A DNA stretch of 64,000 nt from Anoplopoma fimbria (GCF_027596085.1 NC_072460.1:14956826-15020825), one strand, 5' to 3'; positions 12,116-27,104 are shown, numbered from the stretch's first letter. The notes: a model not told the origin generated them from the letters alone. Numbers and translations are program-made.

Positions 12116-14203
12116 ATGCAACAAAAGTAGGCAAAATCAAGTCCATCAGAAATTAAGCCAGGCAGTTCAAGTTAGAATTATTACATTCTTTTTTTAAATC
12201 CTGTTTTAAAGAGATTTAACATATCCTTTAAATTGCCTCGAATCCCTGTGTGTCAAACATCCTCCCCCTCCTATAACGCTTGATGCCACTGCCTATTGCC
12301 TTCTAAGCTAAGGCCTGTGACCTCCCGGTCTGTCACATTATCTGGCCAAAATCACAACATGAGGTCACACAATCAAGCGGCCCTATATTTTTAGAGCGGC
12401 GCTATGTGATTCTGACTCATTCCTGCCGACAAATGATAGATGTAGCAGTGAAGTGAAGAGGTGAAGAAACGTGTCAAAACATCGCTCCCCCTGCAGAGAG
12501 AGAGTAGCCCTGAGGGGCGAAGTTAGAGGACTAGACCACCGAGTCGAATGTAACGATTACGACTTCACGACATCACAACACGTAGCTGTACAGGTAGTAA
12601 CATCACGGAGTTACTGAAATCTGAATCAAGAGGAGTGGGACATAATTGTGAAGGACCAAGCCATAGTGACTGACCACTTCACTTAATGCACTCAATTTCA
12701 TTTGAAGTTTATGGCATCTACATGTAAATTAAGATATGTTTTTTATTTTCAATGAGAATACAAAATGCACTTTATTTTAACACATTTTAGCAAATTCATG
12801 AACAAATCGCTAAAGGCTTGAGTAGAAATAAAAACACTGTTCTCGAAAGTAACTCCTTTACCAGAAAATATGGCAAAATACATTGTATTGGGTAAATGTA
12901 TATGTGCAATGAAATGCACTCCATTTTACTAAAGATGAAGCACCTAAGTGGACAACAAGCCCATTCATCTGTTAATGTTAGTGGTGGCATGCTAGCTCAA
13001 TGGTTTTGAGGTGAAATTTTATGGAGACCAGCCCCTCTTTTTATTCGTATTATTTTGCACGAAAAATAACAAATGCTCATTTGTCCACCCATGTGACGTT
13101 GGTCTGTTTAGTTCAACTTGATTAACATGGTTGTACAGCAATTAATGCTGCAATGTATCTTCAAATATATATATGCATAAGTTACTGTGCTCATTATACT
13201 ATTTACTGAGTCTATGTAGGCCAGTAAATCCAGTTAAAAATCAATGATATTGATATTTTACTAACATTGGACTTGCCTTACGATGTCCATTGAGACTTAA
13301 AAGTACAATCTCTCTTTCATTAAGTTCCCTCATGGTCACAGTTACTATTTTTCCTCTATATGTGCGTGGTTGTATTATCTGGTACTGAATTTCTATCCCA
13401 GTGTGATACTCTCAGGTAACTGTGTTCCTCTTGCCAGCTCTGTTCTTTGTCTTCTTCATTCAAATGCCTTGCAGAAGCTACTCATTTTTCATTTTTGCCT
13501 CCATCCTTACATTCCTTGACCTCTTCCTCCCTTAATTCTGAGGCCACCTCTTCCATCAGGGCTGTGCCTCTTCTGCCTGCCATTCCACTTTTCCATCCCT
13601 CCATTCCTCCCCTTTTCAAAACTTCTATCCTCCTCTTATTCCATGGATCATTCCCTCCCTATGTTCAGCGCAGTTAGACGGGGACTAATCCTCCGTCTAT
13701 GTTCACCTTATACCTCCCTTCTACTTCCCCCCCTTACTGTTTTCAGAGGACCTCATCTAGTGTGGTCCAAGATCCATAAATCAGGAGTCTGGGTCAGTAA
13801 ATTATGGCACTGAGTCATAGCAAAGAGCGCAACTTAATTAAGCTGTATGCCGTAAACTAGCTTCCTTAAAGACAAATGTGCCTCAGTGGGTAAAAATTTC
13901 CAGACCTCTCCAGACCAGTTGGTGGTCAAACGGTGTCATTTTGGGAGTCTTTATTTAGTCTGTATAGTATTATCTGTTGTTATGTCTACATCTGACAAAC
14001 AAGTTTTAGTTTCCTCCATTATTAGTGTGCATAATACTTCACACCATCCATCCGGCAACTGTTCTACCAGAGCAACCCTGACCCTCACCTTGAGTCTCTT
14101 TTCTCAGCAGGTTCTGTCAGATTTCCTTGACCTCCAACCTTTTAAATGAGGCCATCCTCCTCCTCCTCCTCCTCCTCCCTCCATCCCTCCCTCTGTCCTG
14201 TAC

Positions 14204-14341
14204 CTTTTCTGACAGAGCTTCCTCCAGTGTGGCCAGCGCTGTGTCTGTGTTGCTGGAGTCAGTCTGAAGACCTTGGACCCTTTCCCTCAACCCAGCCAGC
14301 TGTTTGTCTTTATCCTTTAACTGCTCCAACAGGTTCTCAAT
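14204..14341 (-). CDS. erc2: erc2-like exon 8: coiled-coil segment (46 codons)
   Basis: The acceptor is CTCTCCAG|ATT and the donor AAG|GTACAG, phase 0. It begins IENLLEQLKDKDKQLAGLRE, continues RVQGLQTDSSNTDTALATLE and ends EALSEK. TDSSNTDTALATLEEALSEK is identical to ERC2 (ERC1 has ADTTNTDTALTTLEEALAEK). It lies inside the central coiled coil. An adjoining (TCC)n tract (14157-14178) sits in the intron just past the donor. Confidence 0.96.
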
Positions 14342-17179
14342 CTGGAGAGAGATGGACAGAGACAGAGAGGAGCTGAGGTTAGTAACATGCTGATGTGAAA
14401 CAAGCGTTATGGGCAGAAACGTTTAGATCAAACGTTAAAAAGTAGTATTCGTGCAAAGTACACAACTGGACTAACGTGACTGGACACCTTGCGGTACCGA
14501 AGTACCACAAAAAGTAATTATCCCATTGACCGCTGATTCATCGAGAAGATGAATCTAGACACTGAATAGTGTGCTCAGCCTCTGGCCGCATTCTCCAATT
14601 TCCTGCTGTAATGTCTTCCATTCGTGCCTGGCATCTTAAAGATGAGCAGTGAAGAAAGTCTCAACTGTAAGGCTTGGGTCAAGACAATTATGGTTGGATC
14701 CAGGAAGTTAGAAGTTAGACTCTGTGGAGAGGTGCAAACATAAATCAGCTTCAGTGCTAGTTTAGTAGTGGTATACTAAGAGTTCATTCAGCCCATCATC
14801 GGCTTATGAGACTGTGTCTCTGCATCTGCCTTTCTGCGGCTAACCTCATGTCACTAAAGTGGTGGTGCAATAGCCAGTTGCTGTGTTCAAAAGCCTTTAT
14901 CTGATGAACATCCGCAAAACAGAACAGAAACACACAAAGACACATGCACAGTCACACACAGCCACACACAGCCACACACACAGGCGCACACCCAAACACA
15001 AAACGCTCCGAGCTGTACCAAACAAAACACTAGCAGATGCAGCTGGGGCAGGGCACAGTGCGATGCAATGAGACTCCAGAGGTCTACAAATTAGTTACAA
15101 AGGGATAGCACATGTGATGACAGGACATGGTGACATGGTGACTTATAATTTCCCAAAAGCACACTCTACATTCTATTGCATTTTAATTAAAGTCATCTTG
15201 ATCAATAAAAAACATTAAATTTGCAAAGTTGATGTACTGAGATCCCCTGAGACCTATACACTGGCATATTTCCCTGTCGCCAACTCCGTCTTCTTTAGTG
15301 TTTTTTCTACAGACAGACAAAGCGCCATTCACTCACTGCTGCAAAGCATTAATTCCACATTTGACCCAAGTGGTCCTTTCTCAGCTCAGGGCTTGAATTG
15401 TACAAAGGAAAGGCACAGGCAATGAAAGGAATTCATTATTTAATGAACATGAGAATCCAATAAAATAAATAAAAGAAAAGCACTTCAGGCCATCAAGAGA
15501 CCACATTTTAACTGAGATGGTGAAAGGCTAGAAAATGTCCAGTGGGGGGGACATTTAAGCTGCATTCCAGTCATGGGTACATAGATAGATAATGTGCAAA
15601 TCTCCACAGCTATTTTACAAATGAATCCAATTAGACTTCAGACTTTGGTGTTCTCTGCTCCCTGGAGGGCAAGAGCTAAGATTTTATGGAGCCATCTTGG
15701 TTTTGGCAGCGGAGGGAAAGCGGCAGGAGGGGAAGGGAAAAAGCAGTCAGAACCCTTCAGCAGATCTTGATAGGTTAATGATGGTCATTATATAGCCAAG
15801 TTAAAAGCTCTGGTAGGTCAGTCCACAAGCGATAGGGACATCAAACCCTTCAGGGAATGATGGGAAAGCTTCACACTACCAAAGTCAGATACAATTCCCA
15901 GCAATTCATGATTGCAATGGGTGTGATAGAATGGATTTTAGGGGTTGATACTGCGTGAGAGAGAAAGAGACTGAGGTGATTATTCTCTTATGTTTCTCTC
16001 ATTTTCAAGTGACAGAGCTGAAGAGGTACTTTTCGCTTGCTTTCCAAGGGACGTAGCCACTTGAGAAGCAAAGCTAGACACATTATAACGTTCTCGGTCT
16101 CAACATCATGAAGCTCACAGATTAAACAAGACTGAGGCTGGAACATGCTTATCTCCACACGCATTAAACACAAGATGAAGTACAAACAAACCAAACATGG
16201 CTTTGACCTTTGGTTGTAGCAGCTCAGTAGCTTCGACATACCTTGTTAAAATAAACAGTAAAATAGTAAATACCCACCGAAACATATACATTTACACTCA
16301 TGCACACCCCTAGCTCCCTATCCCTATCGGCACCACAGAGCCTTATTTCAGGTCAAATTGAGCATGTTGCCCCTGGTCTTAGATAAATGATTACATTCTT
16401 TAGCAGGCTTCAGTTTGCTTTGGCCTGGTCGCACAAAATAACAACCACTCGATGAAATGTTTAGCCACGTCGCTCTGCCTCCTGTGAAATTGTGCAGAAA
16501 AACGTTCAACAGAAGTTAAACGTTGTATCGAGGAGTCACATGAGTCATGGATATGGGAAAGAGGGCAAAGGAATTCTGTCAGAATTCGCTAAAATCAAAA
16601 CATACTCTCCGAAGAGAAATGCCTTTTGTTGACAGGCGAGGCGCAGGGCAGCCATATGCCTTTCTGGGAGAGAGGGGGGCAGTAGCTCGATTGTTATGAT
16701 GAGAGCAGCAGTCATTCATTTTATCTCTGTGTATGAGGCTACCTCAAACTATACTCCCGCATCTCTCTCTCACACACACACACATACACACAGGCTTTTA
16801 TCATTAAACCACTGTGCATATGTCATCCCACTCTCAAACCACACACACCTCCCGCTGAAGCAGACCACCTACGGTAGGCCGCTACCATGACTCTATGGGC
16901 CAGGCACTGCAGTGTGGACTGTCTATCTCAGTGAGTGTGTAACCTCCTGAGAAACCATGACGTCTGTCTCAGTCAACTCCCACACACATGGCTCACCACT
17001 GTTTACGCTTATGAGTCTGATAACTTTATCAACCAGCTGATAGGATGGGACCAGGTTCTCCTTAAATATGGCAATGCGTAGTTACCTTTTACTGACCTTT
17101 TGCAAAATAGACATCGTTGACATAATTATGTAAAATAAAACTAGAATTACCGACTCTTGGTTGTATGACTGCATCAACC

Positions 17180-17450
17180 AGTCAAGTTGAAGTTTACATC
17201 CACATCTGTCCAAAATGTCATCACAATTGTGTGAAATTGTCTTAATGAGCATATGAATTCGGAGTTATGGCAAAAATGTTTTTAGTCAGGTCACAATGAT
17301 CTTTGACCACCAAATTATATTCAGTTTATTCTTAAGTCCAATTCCATCCAGGCGTTTCTCAGATATTGCATTCAAGAGAATGGGACAGATGGACAACCAA
17401 AAAACACAGTGCTTCCTGCCACGGCTATCCGTTGTGGAGGTATTAACTAT
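17180..17450. repeat. Percomorph dispersed repeat ('TTTGACCACCAAA' family)
   Basis: The segment contains GATCTTTGACCACCAAATTA, AAGTCCAATTCCATCCAGG, TCAGATATTGCATTCAAGAG, AATGGGACAGATGGACAACC and a final GCCACGGCTATCCGTTGTGG. This is a layout I recognise from many spiny-rayed fish genomes. It is non-coding. Confidence 0.7.
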
Positions 17451-20400
17451 TCTAAACATGGTGCTGCTGGCTACACTCATATTATTCTTGACATACAGTA
17501 TCAACTAGTTGTTGAAAGTAGTGGGTTGGAAGTGGGTTTAAAGTGGGCTGTGATATTGTCATCAGTTTAACAAAACATAAACTCAAATGAGTGACAAATA
17601 TTTGTGTGAGAGGAGGAATTTGAAGTATCAAACAATAGCCCACATGCATTCATGTTAAGTTAACACGTTGATAAATGTCAACAAAACCATTTTGATTCAC
17701 TTTGGTTGGCTCCATTGGGAGCTTTGATGTTGCATTGCTGTTGCAGTCTGTAGTCAGAGTATGAATACGATTAAGACAAGCTGAGTTCTAATGTAATGGG
17801 AGAGAAGTTAGTGAAACAGTATCAGGCCTTGTGTTTCTGGCAAAAAACATGATCTAAAAGCAGTTTCTTCCGCAGCAGAACCACAAACCCGGTCGACCCG
17901 TCTGTCTTCCATCCAAATAGAACTCGGTGTCCTCCAGAGGAATCATTTCTGCAGAACACAAAGGAGACCAGCGTGGAGCGTGACCACCATAAAAATACAA
18001 TCGTTTGTATTTTTAAAACTCTTTTGGACCAATAAAAATACCAAACAATAATTGGGCGCCCTTTCTGAACGGCAACTCATATTTCTGCGCTTGTCATCGC
18101 CTCTGAAAATATGACAGGGACAGTTGTAAAACCCAAAGTTCCTGGCGCTGATATGGTACGCATGTGCCGCACACAAATACACAGAGGGACAATAACCACA
18201 AACTGAACAATATGTAGTAACACAGTGTGTACCTCCCCAGAGAAATCTAGGTCACTGTCAGACTATAACACTACAAAACGACTACATACTGGAAATGTCC
18301 TTCTACAACTTCAAGTACTCCACAATCACATAAAAAACAACCCAAGTAAAGCATTTACATATGTGTGTGAGTGTATTACATTATACTGAAACATGTACAC
18401 CTGCACACTGTTCCCATCTCCAGCTGTCAGAGCTTGTTGATTCCCAGATTAATAAAATACTTCCTACTGCTCCTGAGCACTCAGATGTGGTTCTTCAAAG
18501 AGAAACACAGTTTGGTCTTGAAGTGCAGGGAAGATAGTGACCTTTGCAGTGTGAGGAGGATGTGCACTTAATTTAACCCTTGTCCCACAACCCAACTCTT
18601 CTCTGCCTGTGAAGAAGAGCAACACAGGCAACCCATAAAGACTAAGGAAACGCTGATACTGTGTAAGCTGGCGCCCCCGTGTGGCAAATTCCCGCAACAG
18701 CTCATTTATCAGTTTATCACAATTCCAGAGTTAATTTAAAATAAAAAATGTAGTCTTTTACAGAGCAAGGTAACACAGAGGAGACACTGTCCTCTTTAGT
18801 CCCATAAATGTGGAAGACAATCACCTTATACACAGCTACCAGAAGAGAACTGCCAGCATTTACTCATAGCTCTGAAGTCCCTACCAGATCTCTATGGATT
18901 ATTGAGCTGACTGACTGGGAATGTACAAAAGGAGATATCGTGACACAGAGGCCCCTAGAGCTGAAAATGACACCTCTCCCCTATTCCCCTTGAATGACCT
19001 CCCTGATATCATGCTTTCTATGCTCGAGGAGTCATTACTCATCTGTTATCGACCAGAACGACGGAGCAAAATGACTTCATAAGACGAGTGGTGCCCGAGA
19101 GAGGGAGGGTCAGGAAGCACGATGCTCAGGTTCTGAAATCATCCACACTTTTCTAAACAAGGAAAATTAGAGCTCATGAATTATTTCTGTCAGGGAGCAA
19201 TTTTTTTTCTCCTCAACTAGAAAAGAAAATAATATTTCCCCTTCAAGTAAAGTTTTTTTTCTGTGCTTTTTTGATCTGTTGGCTAACTCTTGTCTGGAGA
19301 AGAAGGCTAGGCACATTTGCCCAAAAAACATGTATTGTGCCACCATGTACCTGCATGTGTGCTGGCGTGCCTGCATGTCTCTCTATATCTGCTGTGCTGA
19401 TTCTTTACCAAATCTCTTCTGCAACCAAACCAAAAAGGATAATGCAGAGGCAGGACCTAGTGTGACCAAGCAGGTTGTTGCCTATCCTACAGCCAAAGTG
19501 GGGGGAAAAAAAGGTTTGTTGAGGTGGAACTAGGAGCAAACGAAAGAGACAGAATTTTCTAACTGATGACTGTGACTCTCACAGCAGATTCCTCTCCAAT
19601 GCCCCAACATTCATTCTGCTCCTTAACACCAGCGCCTGTTTAGAAATACAAAGGTGCTCTGTGTCCATCAACAACACACACATACACACACTCTCTCATT
19701 TGAATGCAGGCGCACAGGCGTGTAAACATACACACACCTTATGAATACAGAGAAACCAGCCGTACAGAGATGAATACATATGATAGGCTTCATCTATCAA
19801 TATTCATAAATGTGTTATTATTTACTTGTATTCTTTTACAAACCAGCAATAATCTGGTTCTTAGTTATAACCTTAGTTATAAACTAATAACTTTCGCAAA
19901 ACCTCAGAAACATCAAATAAAGCAAAGTAGGTATGAAAGCTGGATGATACCAGCCTGAATAAGGTAAAGCAGAACAGCCACAGAAATCATTTTAATGTAA
20001 GTTGTAAATAATATCGTATATATATCGAAGAGAGATCTGTAAGAATAAACACACATTGCTTAGTAGTCAAAGCGTTGGGTTTGCGACCTAACAAAGGTTA
20101 TAAACTAACAACAAATCACAGATTGCATTCATATAATTCCATTGAAAGACTTGAAACAACAGTTGCATGACATGAAACCTAAAATCAAAAAGAGATAACT
20201 GACAAAACTGCATTTGGGAGCCAAGGAGTTGCAGATAAGATCTCCTGAACAGATGATCACAGCTGCAATCATGAGAAGTGTGATAAGGAGGCATTTACAG
20301 AATTATTTTAATATTGTGTGTTGGCTAAAGCACATTGCAGTCACATTCACAGTGTATCTCAACGGTTGGTCAATCTTAAAGCCTGTACCATCGATAAGGA

Positions 20401-21477
20401 AAAAAACAACTTACGGTAGTCACTCAACTAAGTTTGGTAAAAACCACAAGCTACTCAGAAAGTGAGAATTATTGTTGCCTCATCAAAGCATTTAACCACT
20501 ACCGCCTGTTTTAGGACTGTTTAAAGCCTTTAAAGCCTGTTTATTTTTCCCTTTAATCATAAAACTTTTGTCCAATGTCTGAAAAACTCAAAATAAAGTC
20601 TCTTGAAACTTTGATCAATCTTTTCTTTACGGTAAGTGAAACACAAATATTTAAGTAGCTTGATAAATAGGCCGAATGTTTGTGTATTTGTTTAAACACA
20701 TTTGCATATGTGCTCACATACACTAACAGGAAACCATATCCCCTTTTCTAATTCCCAACGTCTGTTGTAACATGTGGCTTATTGTGAACATACAGTACTG
20801 ATCTCTGAGGAACACACGCAAACACAAACACAAACACAAACACACACACACACACTCAGACTATGATTATTATCATGAATGTCAGTCCAGGTTCAGCCGA
20901 TGGGGGCCTGCATATAGCACTTACACATATGACAAGCAGACATCCTCCCCCTCTGACCACACATTCCTCCAGAAAGTCATTCACATAGAGGCCCTCCACT
21001 GCATTCATACCTATCAAATAGACACCAACACACGGAGACATTAAGGCACACATATGTACACTTACACACACAACACACACAGATACGCACACAGAGAATG
21101 ATAGGGAAACAGCGAGAAAGACGAAGCAAGTGTTGTTTTCATTGTGATTTTTTTCTGGTCGACCACAGAGCAAAACGAGACTCCCGTAGAACCCAGAGCT
21201 GTTCAATGAAGACGGATCGCACTTGTGCAAGCTAAGCTGTACGTGAGTGTGAGCGCGTCTGTGTTTTTGCCGGCCAAGTTGATCCACGTCCATGCTCTTT
21301 AGGCTCAAGACCCTATCTTTGCCCCCCTTAACTGCGGAATGCTGCAGTGATTGCTGGGTAATTACCCTGACGCTTCATTCCTTTGCTCCCAGCACCATTA
21401 GTATTAATTCTTTTCTTTTTCTCCTCTTTGGAGAGAGGGAATGGGATGCCTTTGATCTAAAAGAGAGGGCGAGAGAA

Positions 21478-21560
21478 AGAGAGTGAGAGAGAGAGAGAGT
21501 GAGGGAGAGAAAGAAAGAGAAACAGAGAGAGGAAGAAAGAGAGAAAGAAAGAAAAAGAAA
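21478..21560. repeat. GA-rich purine tract
   Basis: An imperfect (GA)n/(GAAA)n polypurine stretch directly before the long (TG)n array at 21595. Confidence 0.85.
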
Positions 21561-21593
21561 TTACATGTGGCCACCCGGCGCGGACCACAGCAG

Positions 21594-21701
<108 letters not shown>

Positions 21702-24700
21702 CAACCTGTAGCTTCTGACCCCAGCACACTTTACAGTGATCTGGTCAGACAGGTCATACACCATGCAGTCATACAGTTCAACTGAGAGACAGAGGGTCAA
21801 ACTGTGACCCACTTCAGACAGGAACTGAGGTGCCTGCCTCAAATCTGAAGAGTATGAAATACTAACACTTGACTGCCAACAGGTTAGGTTCGAAACAGGT
21901 CAGCCTGAGTTATGGCTTGTGTCATCATCAGGATACAGTCAGGTTTAGGTTCTTCATCAAGTGGGAGAGTCATCTTGATTTTTTTCAACTGCAGTGCACA
22001 TGTTGTGGTCAGGAGGAAGACTGACTTGAATAGCTGGAGCCTGACATGTGGCCCGACACTGGGTTTGTCTTGACTGATGTGTAGCCTGGCTCTAATCAAC
22101 CAGCCTCAGGCTCTCACCATTAACCCCAGCTGATTGCTGATAGGAGCAGAAGGGGGACACAGGGGGGCCTATCACAGGCTGTTTACCGGAACCTCCCCAG
22201 CTCCAACGGGCTTATCTGTAACCATGTCTCTGCGCTGTGATTGGTCAGATGGAATCCATTAGGATGAAAGGCATTGGTGGCCCCATCACAAGATCTATCA
22301 AGATCACACACATGCTCACACAAAGAAACTTACATGTACTGTAGAGACTTATAGGATCTCTCAGAAATACAGCTGTTGCACACACACGATCACTCAACTG
22401 GAATACTGACAGTCTGCCCTACAGTGTATCTAGGTTAGGTATGGCATTCACTGTTTCGATTATTCTGCAAAGTCAGGTGCCAGCTTCATGCAATAAACAT
22501 TATAGATGATAAGTCTTTATATTCAAGCTATGCACCTCTACTTGATAAAATGGTTAGTAGTAATAGCATTTGTTAGGGGGGTATCTTTTGTATTTTTTCA
22601 AAACAAGTGCCAATAGAATATACTTGAATTTTTTTATACCTAAGTCTTAGAAGTCATAAAAAAATGCATTTTATACAAAAACCCTTGTTTCATTTAACAA
22701 AATGTGCTACACTTCAAAATGCATTTTTGCATTTAATGTTGTCTCAACCGAAGTAGCAGTATAACTTAGATGGATAACGCACAGTTATCCATCTAACACA
22801 GAGCAGAGAGCAGTCTAGCACAGAGCAGTTTCCTGATTGAGATATGGATATGACTGACCAAAGATTAAATAAACAAGACTAAGAATCTGACCAAGCATAT
22901 GATGGAAACTTATAACAATTTTTGATACTGACTTTCTAAGGTACTTAATAATATATAACGGTTTTAGAAAGTAGTTTAAAATTGGAGTAAGAGATATCGT
23001 CTGTCATACACATCTTTACACACATACACATAATAAACACTGTGCAAATGCAGAAAAATATTTTACTTTCTATCAACATGCAGCACTTCCCCTCACTATC
23101 CAACTCAAAAGGGTGTTGTTTTGGGTAAAGAGTGTAAAACTTGAGAAAGAAGGAGAGAAAAAGGAGGGGGAGAAAAGAGAAAGGTTTATTGGGAAAACAT
23201 AGAGTCAATAAATCCGCATGGGTAGTCTCCCTCAAATTGTTACGACATTAACAGAATAGGGTCATTAGACGGTCTGCAAGCGTCAATTCAACAAGGGACA
23301 TGAAATGGAGAGTATTTCAACAATAATGAAAACTCGTAAAATTATGAAAAATGGACAGACAGAAGAGCAAGTGCTCCACAGAGAGAGATCAAAGTTGGTG
23401 GGAGGAAACAGAGGAAATGTTGAAGGCCAGGGAACATCTCTATTTATCTCTACATCACTCTCTCTCTCTCTCTACTTTTCTTCACAATCAAAGGCCTCAC
23501 CGTGCTGATGACACCAGGCTAGAGCAAGTGCTGAAAGAGTCTGGCAGAGGGCTGGGCTCCCCTGAGAAAGTCTAGGGGATACCTGCTAGACACTATTAAA
23601 ACGAACAGAGACCCTTGTGTACAGGGCATCCTTCTGTATGGCCACACACACACACTGACACACACACACACTGACACACACACACACAAACATGCACACA
23701 TATGCCCGACGTGGCCCAAGCAGACGTAATCGAATCTCCCTGTCTGTGGTTGCTATAGGGAGAGAACATGATAGGGGATAGTATACTTCCATGCACACAG
23801 CCAGCCTTTTTTAAAAGCATGAATATGGATTGAGACGACCACAATGTTTGAACATGAATAACACATGTATGCCAAAACCACACCACAACCGGCCCTGCGT
23901 GTGTACCTCCCACACCCCTACCCCCGCAGAGAAAGAAAAAAAAAAATCAGACTGAAAATGAAGAAAATAAATAAATAAACGCATCATTATGCATTGGTCA
24001 TGGTCTCGTAGACCAAGGGCTCGAACAGAGCTCCCACTGTTCTGATTGTGATACTTAAGACTGAAATTGCCGGCACAAACCTAGCATATGCATTTTTCGT
24101 TTCTCATTTAAAGACCTCATTATTTTTTGTTGTTAAATTCAGCCTCTAACTATTAGGATCAACGTAGGGCTCAAACTACAGCAATGACATCATGGTACCA
24201 TGATATAAGTCATGGTGACTGTCCATGGAGAGGCCTCTAGGAAAAAATTTAAATCGTCATACTCATAGAGAAAATAGGGCACCAGTGAGTGGTATATGTT
24301 GCAAATTAAGAACTCTGTCGTGTGGTAGCACTACAATAATTTCAAAAAGTCTGGTCAATCTGTGACTCATCTGCCCCCCAACCTGGGATACATTTATCTA
24401 GTATGTAAAGTGTCACTGGCTATATTAAAGAATTGATTGCTGAGGGGCTAAAGAAGGGCATTCAGTTATTCCACTCAGCAAAGGCAGCCGACCTTTAACC
24501 CTCATTCTACCTAAATATTTAACATACAAGGACTACTGACTGAAATTGACAAGAATCAACACTAAATTAGCTAAAGGTTAACAAATGTATTCTTGAAACT
24601 TTATAGTTATGTAACTAGTCTTAAGAAAGATTATTTTTATTTTAGGAAAGGTACAGATAATTGGCATATTGTGTAAAACAAAAAAAGCCAGAGCACAAAA

Positions 24701-25689
24701 TGACTGATAGAGTGTAAAAACTATATATTGAGAAACATTAAACACAAATTAAAACATAACCAGATATCAGTCATTAGGAAATCATTGATTCACAAAGTCA
24801 AGAAAGAATGGAATGAAAGAGTAAAGCACCTGTGAGATAAGACTAAAAGTATACTTATACCCAAGTTGATAGGATGAAGGTTCAACTTTTATACTAAGTA
24901 GAAACCTCTAAACTTGTTGAAGGTGGCTAAAGCTAAAAGAAAGCAAGCTCTTTTAATCACCATATAAAAGTTAAATAAATAAAAAGTCAGTAAAGTAAAA
25001 GAAACAGTATAATGAAAACTGAATGACTCAAAACATCCAAACAACATAAGAGCACGGTAGAAAGGTATTTCCATTTTGTATAACAACCACTTAAATATCC
25101 GACAGATAATTGCTCTTAGCTTTCCAAATTTAAATTCCCTATGTCCGGAAAGAGAGAAAGTTTGCATGCACGCATACAAACACATTTACAGACACCAAAG
25201 TGAAAACACTTTATGTCACACCAGTTGATCTGTCATCAGCCTGTGACATAAACCCGAACACTCTGTGTGGAGGGGAATTGGACCCGTTTGTAGTGAAGAT
25301 AGAGAGCTTGTTGTAATAACACAGATGTATCATCTTAATGCTCAAAGCTGTCCAGGAGTATGACACGTTTGTGTGCATGTGTGTGTGTCTAGTTTAGATA
25401 TTGACTCTTTTCATCAGGCGGGGCCCTATGAACTGTGTTTAGTTGACAAATTTTGAGCTGATAATTTAATGAGTTGGAGGACAGCCACTCAATGGACTTT
25501 TAAATGATCTAATCCACAGACCTCAACAGTTTTTATTTGAACTATTGTCTACTGAAGAAAGAATCCCTATAAATACTTTTGACAGTTTGTTGACAAATGG
25601 ATGAGTAATTTAAAATCCAAATTTTGTGACTGAAGATCACAATGAGGTGAACAACACGTCAGTGCCCTGCAGATGTAAAAGTGTTTTAT

Positions 25690-25822
25690 AAAGTATTTTT
25701 ATGCACTTTGCCTTTACTGGGAAGCTGATAGTATTGAGAAACAAAGGTCCGCAGCTGAAATCGAGCCTTTGACATTGCAGTAATGTGGTATGCACTTTAA
25801 CCATTTGGCTACCGGGAGCCCC
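25690..25822 (-). mobile_element. Decayed tRNA-derived SINE
   Basis: On the minus strand the head reads GGGGCTCCCGGTAGCCAAAT, with an A-box-like GGTAGCCAAATGG. A B-box-like GGCTCGATTTC follows about 40 bases on, then GCGGACCTTTG and a tail containing ATCAGCTTCCCAGTAAAGGC and an A-rich end. This order fits the common percomorph tRNA-derived SINE. It is too decayed to be a working tRNA gene. Confidence 0.7.
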
Positions 25823-26288
25823 TGACTATGTTTTTTAAATAGTCATAACCTCAAAGTTTTATATCATTCTGTATTTATATCGCTCCACTATGTCTGGGTG
25901 GAGGTAGTTGTAACCCTCCACAACTCTTACTAACATTAATATGTTACCATGCTAATGTTAACATTGAGCTGACAAAGCAAAGCTGAAACTGACAAACAGC
26001 TAAAGCTAATATAATATAGCTAAGTAATGAAGTAGTGCAGAGTGTTGGAAGGAAATCAAACTTCGACAATATATCACCCTTAAGCAAACAGGATAATTTG
26101 TTCATTTAGAAAACAATTCTTGATGTTTGCTGTTGATAATCTACTGTTAATAATGAAATTAACCACACTAGGCCTGCTTGATGTGGCAATGATTTTTTTC
26201 ATGAATAATCGCCATCATTCCGTATGAATACTCTCAAACTGTTCCCCTTCCCGCTGCCTCCAATCAAAAAATGTTTTTTGCAATCTGG

Positions 26289-26752
26289 TTAAGCAATTAT
26301 GCTGACCATATATCTGCCTTCCAGAATGTGCCTAGGGTCTCTCCTCTCTGCCTGAGACGGAAATCTTATCTCTAGTCTGGCCTCCCCACCCAAATGATCA
26401 TAAATGTGCATAGCCTTCTCAGTATCCTCGAAATGGCGGTAACCTAAATCTGCGATTATCTCATCGAACCACTCATAAAACTCAGAACAAGACCCCCCAT
26501 TAAAAACCGGACATTCTTTTTTTTGGTACATAAATAACACAATCTCTAAAACTGGGACCAGCAGCACCAACCCACTCCAGTTGATGTTCTCTCCTCTTGT
26601 GTAGAAGCATGGGAACTGGATGCCACAGGAGACCCATGCTGTTGCAACTTTCACGTAAGCGATTCATTCATTATCTTAAAACCTGCCATAGCTGCCATGT
26701 CTGCCACCACCCTCTCCTTTAGGGCCTGTAGTTCAGCTTGCAGATCCTCCAT
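26289..26752 (-). mobile_element. Decayed gag fragment of an LTR (Ty3/gypsy-type) retrotransposon
   Basis: On the minus strand a start-like MEDLQAELQALKERV (from 26752) is followed after a stop (26653-26651) and at least one frame change by ECPVFNGGSCSEFYEWFDEI and YDHLGGEARLEIRF...ERRDPRHIL. These match the N-terminal coiled coil and the start of the capsid-like region of gag proteins of fish gypsy-type elements, related to the PNMA type. The match stops abruptly at about 26300. No polymerase or LTR is seen nearby. It is a broken relic with no coding capacity. Confidence 0.75.
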
Positions 26753-27011
26753 CTTTGGCGGGCACACTGAACAATTATACCCAACAAACATGAAACAAAC
26801 AAAAGAATGGGCTGATCTTTACCGCTCCGCAGTTTGCGATGCCCACCAAAGCTGAACACCCCGGCCCTTCTAGCCGCATAGACTTTGTAAGACCCACTGC
26901 CTTGGCCTGAAACCTTTTGCCACCAACAAGCCCTGACCCCTCAATTATTAGGCCCAACTAAACTGCTACTGCATGCCTTCCATTTCTAAAAATATTACTG
27001 TATATTCTGTG

Positions 27012-27034
27012 TATATATATGCATATATATATAC

Positions 27035-27104
<70 letters not shown>

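Larger units (their letters stand above)
9753..14203 (-). other. Intron 8 (4.45 kb)
   Basis: It contains a 15-bp tandem repeat (10023-10063), a (GA)n run near 10585-10604 and a roughly 40-bp degenerate tandem repeat (about 11955-12115). No coding sequence or recognised transposon is seen. Confidence 0.7.

Noticed and set aside
20856..21308. 150-residue minus-strand open frame
   Set aside because: It includes a stretch from a CA-rich tract (VCVCVV-like) and no recognisable domain.
26775..26957. 60-residue minus-strand frame next to the gag relic
   Set aside because: It may belong to the same old element, but I recognise no motif, primer-binding site or LTR in it.
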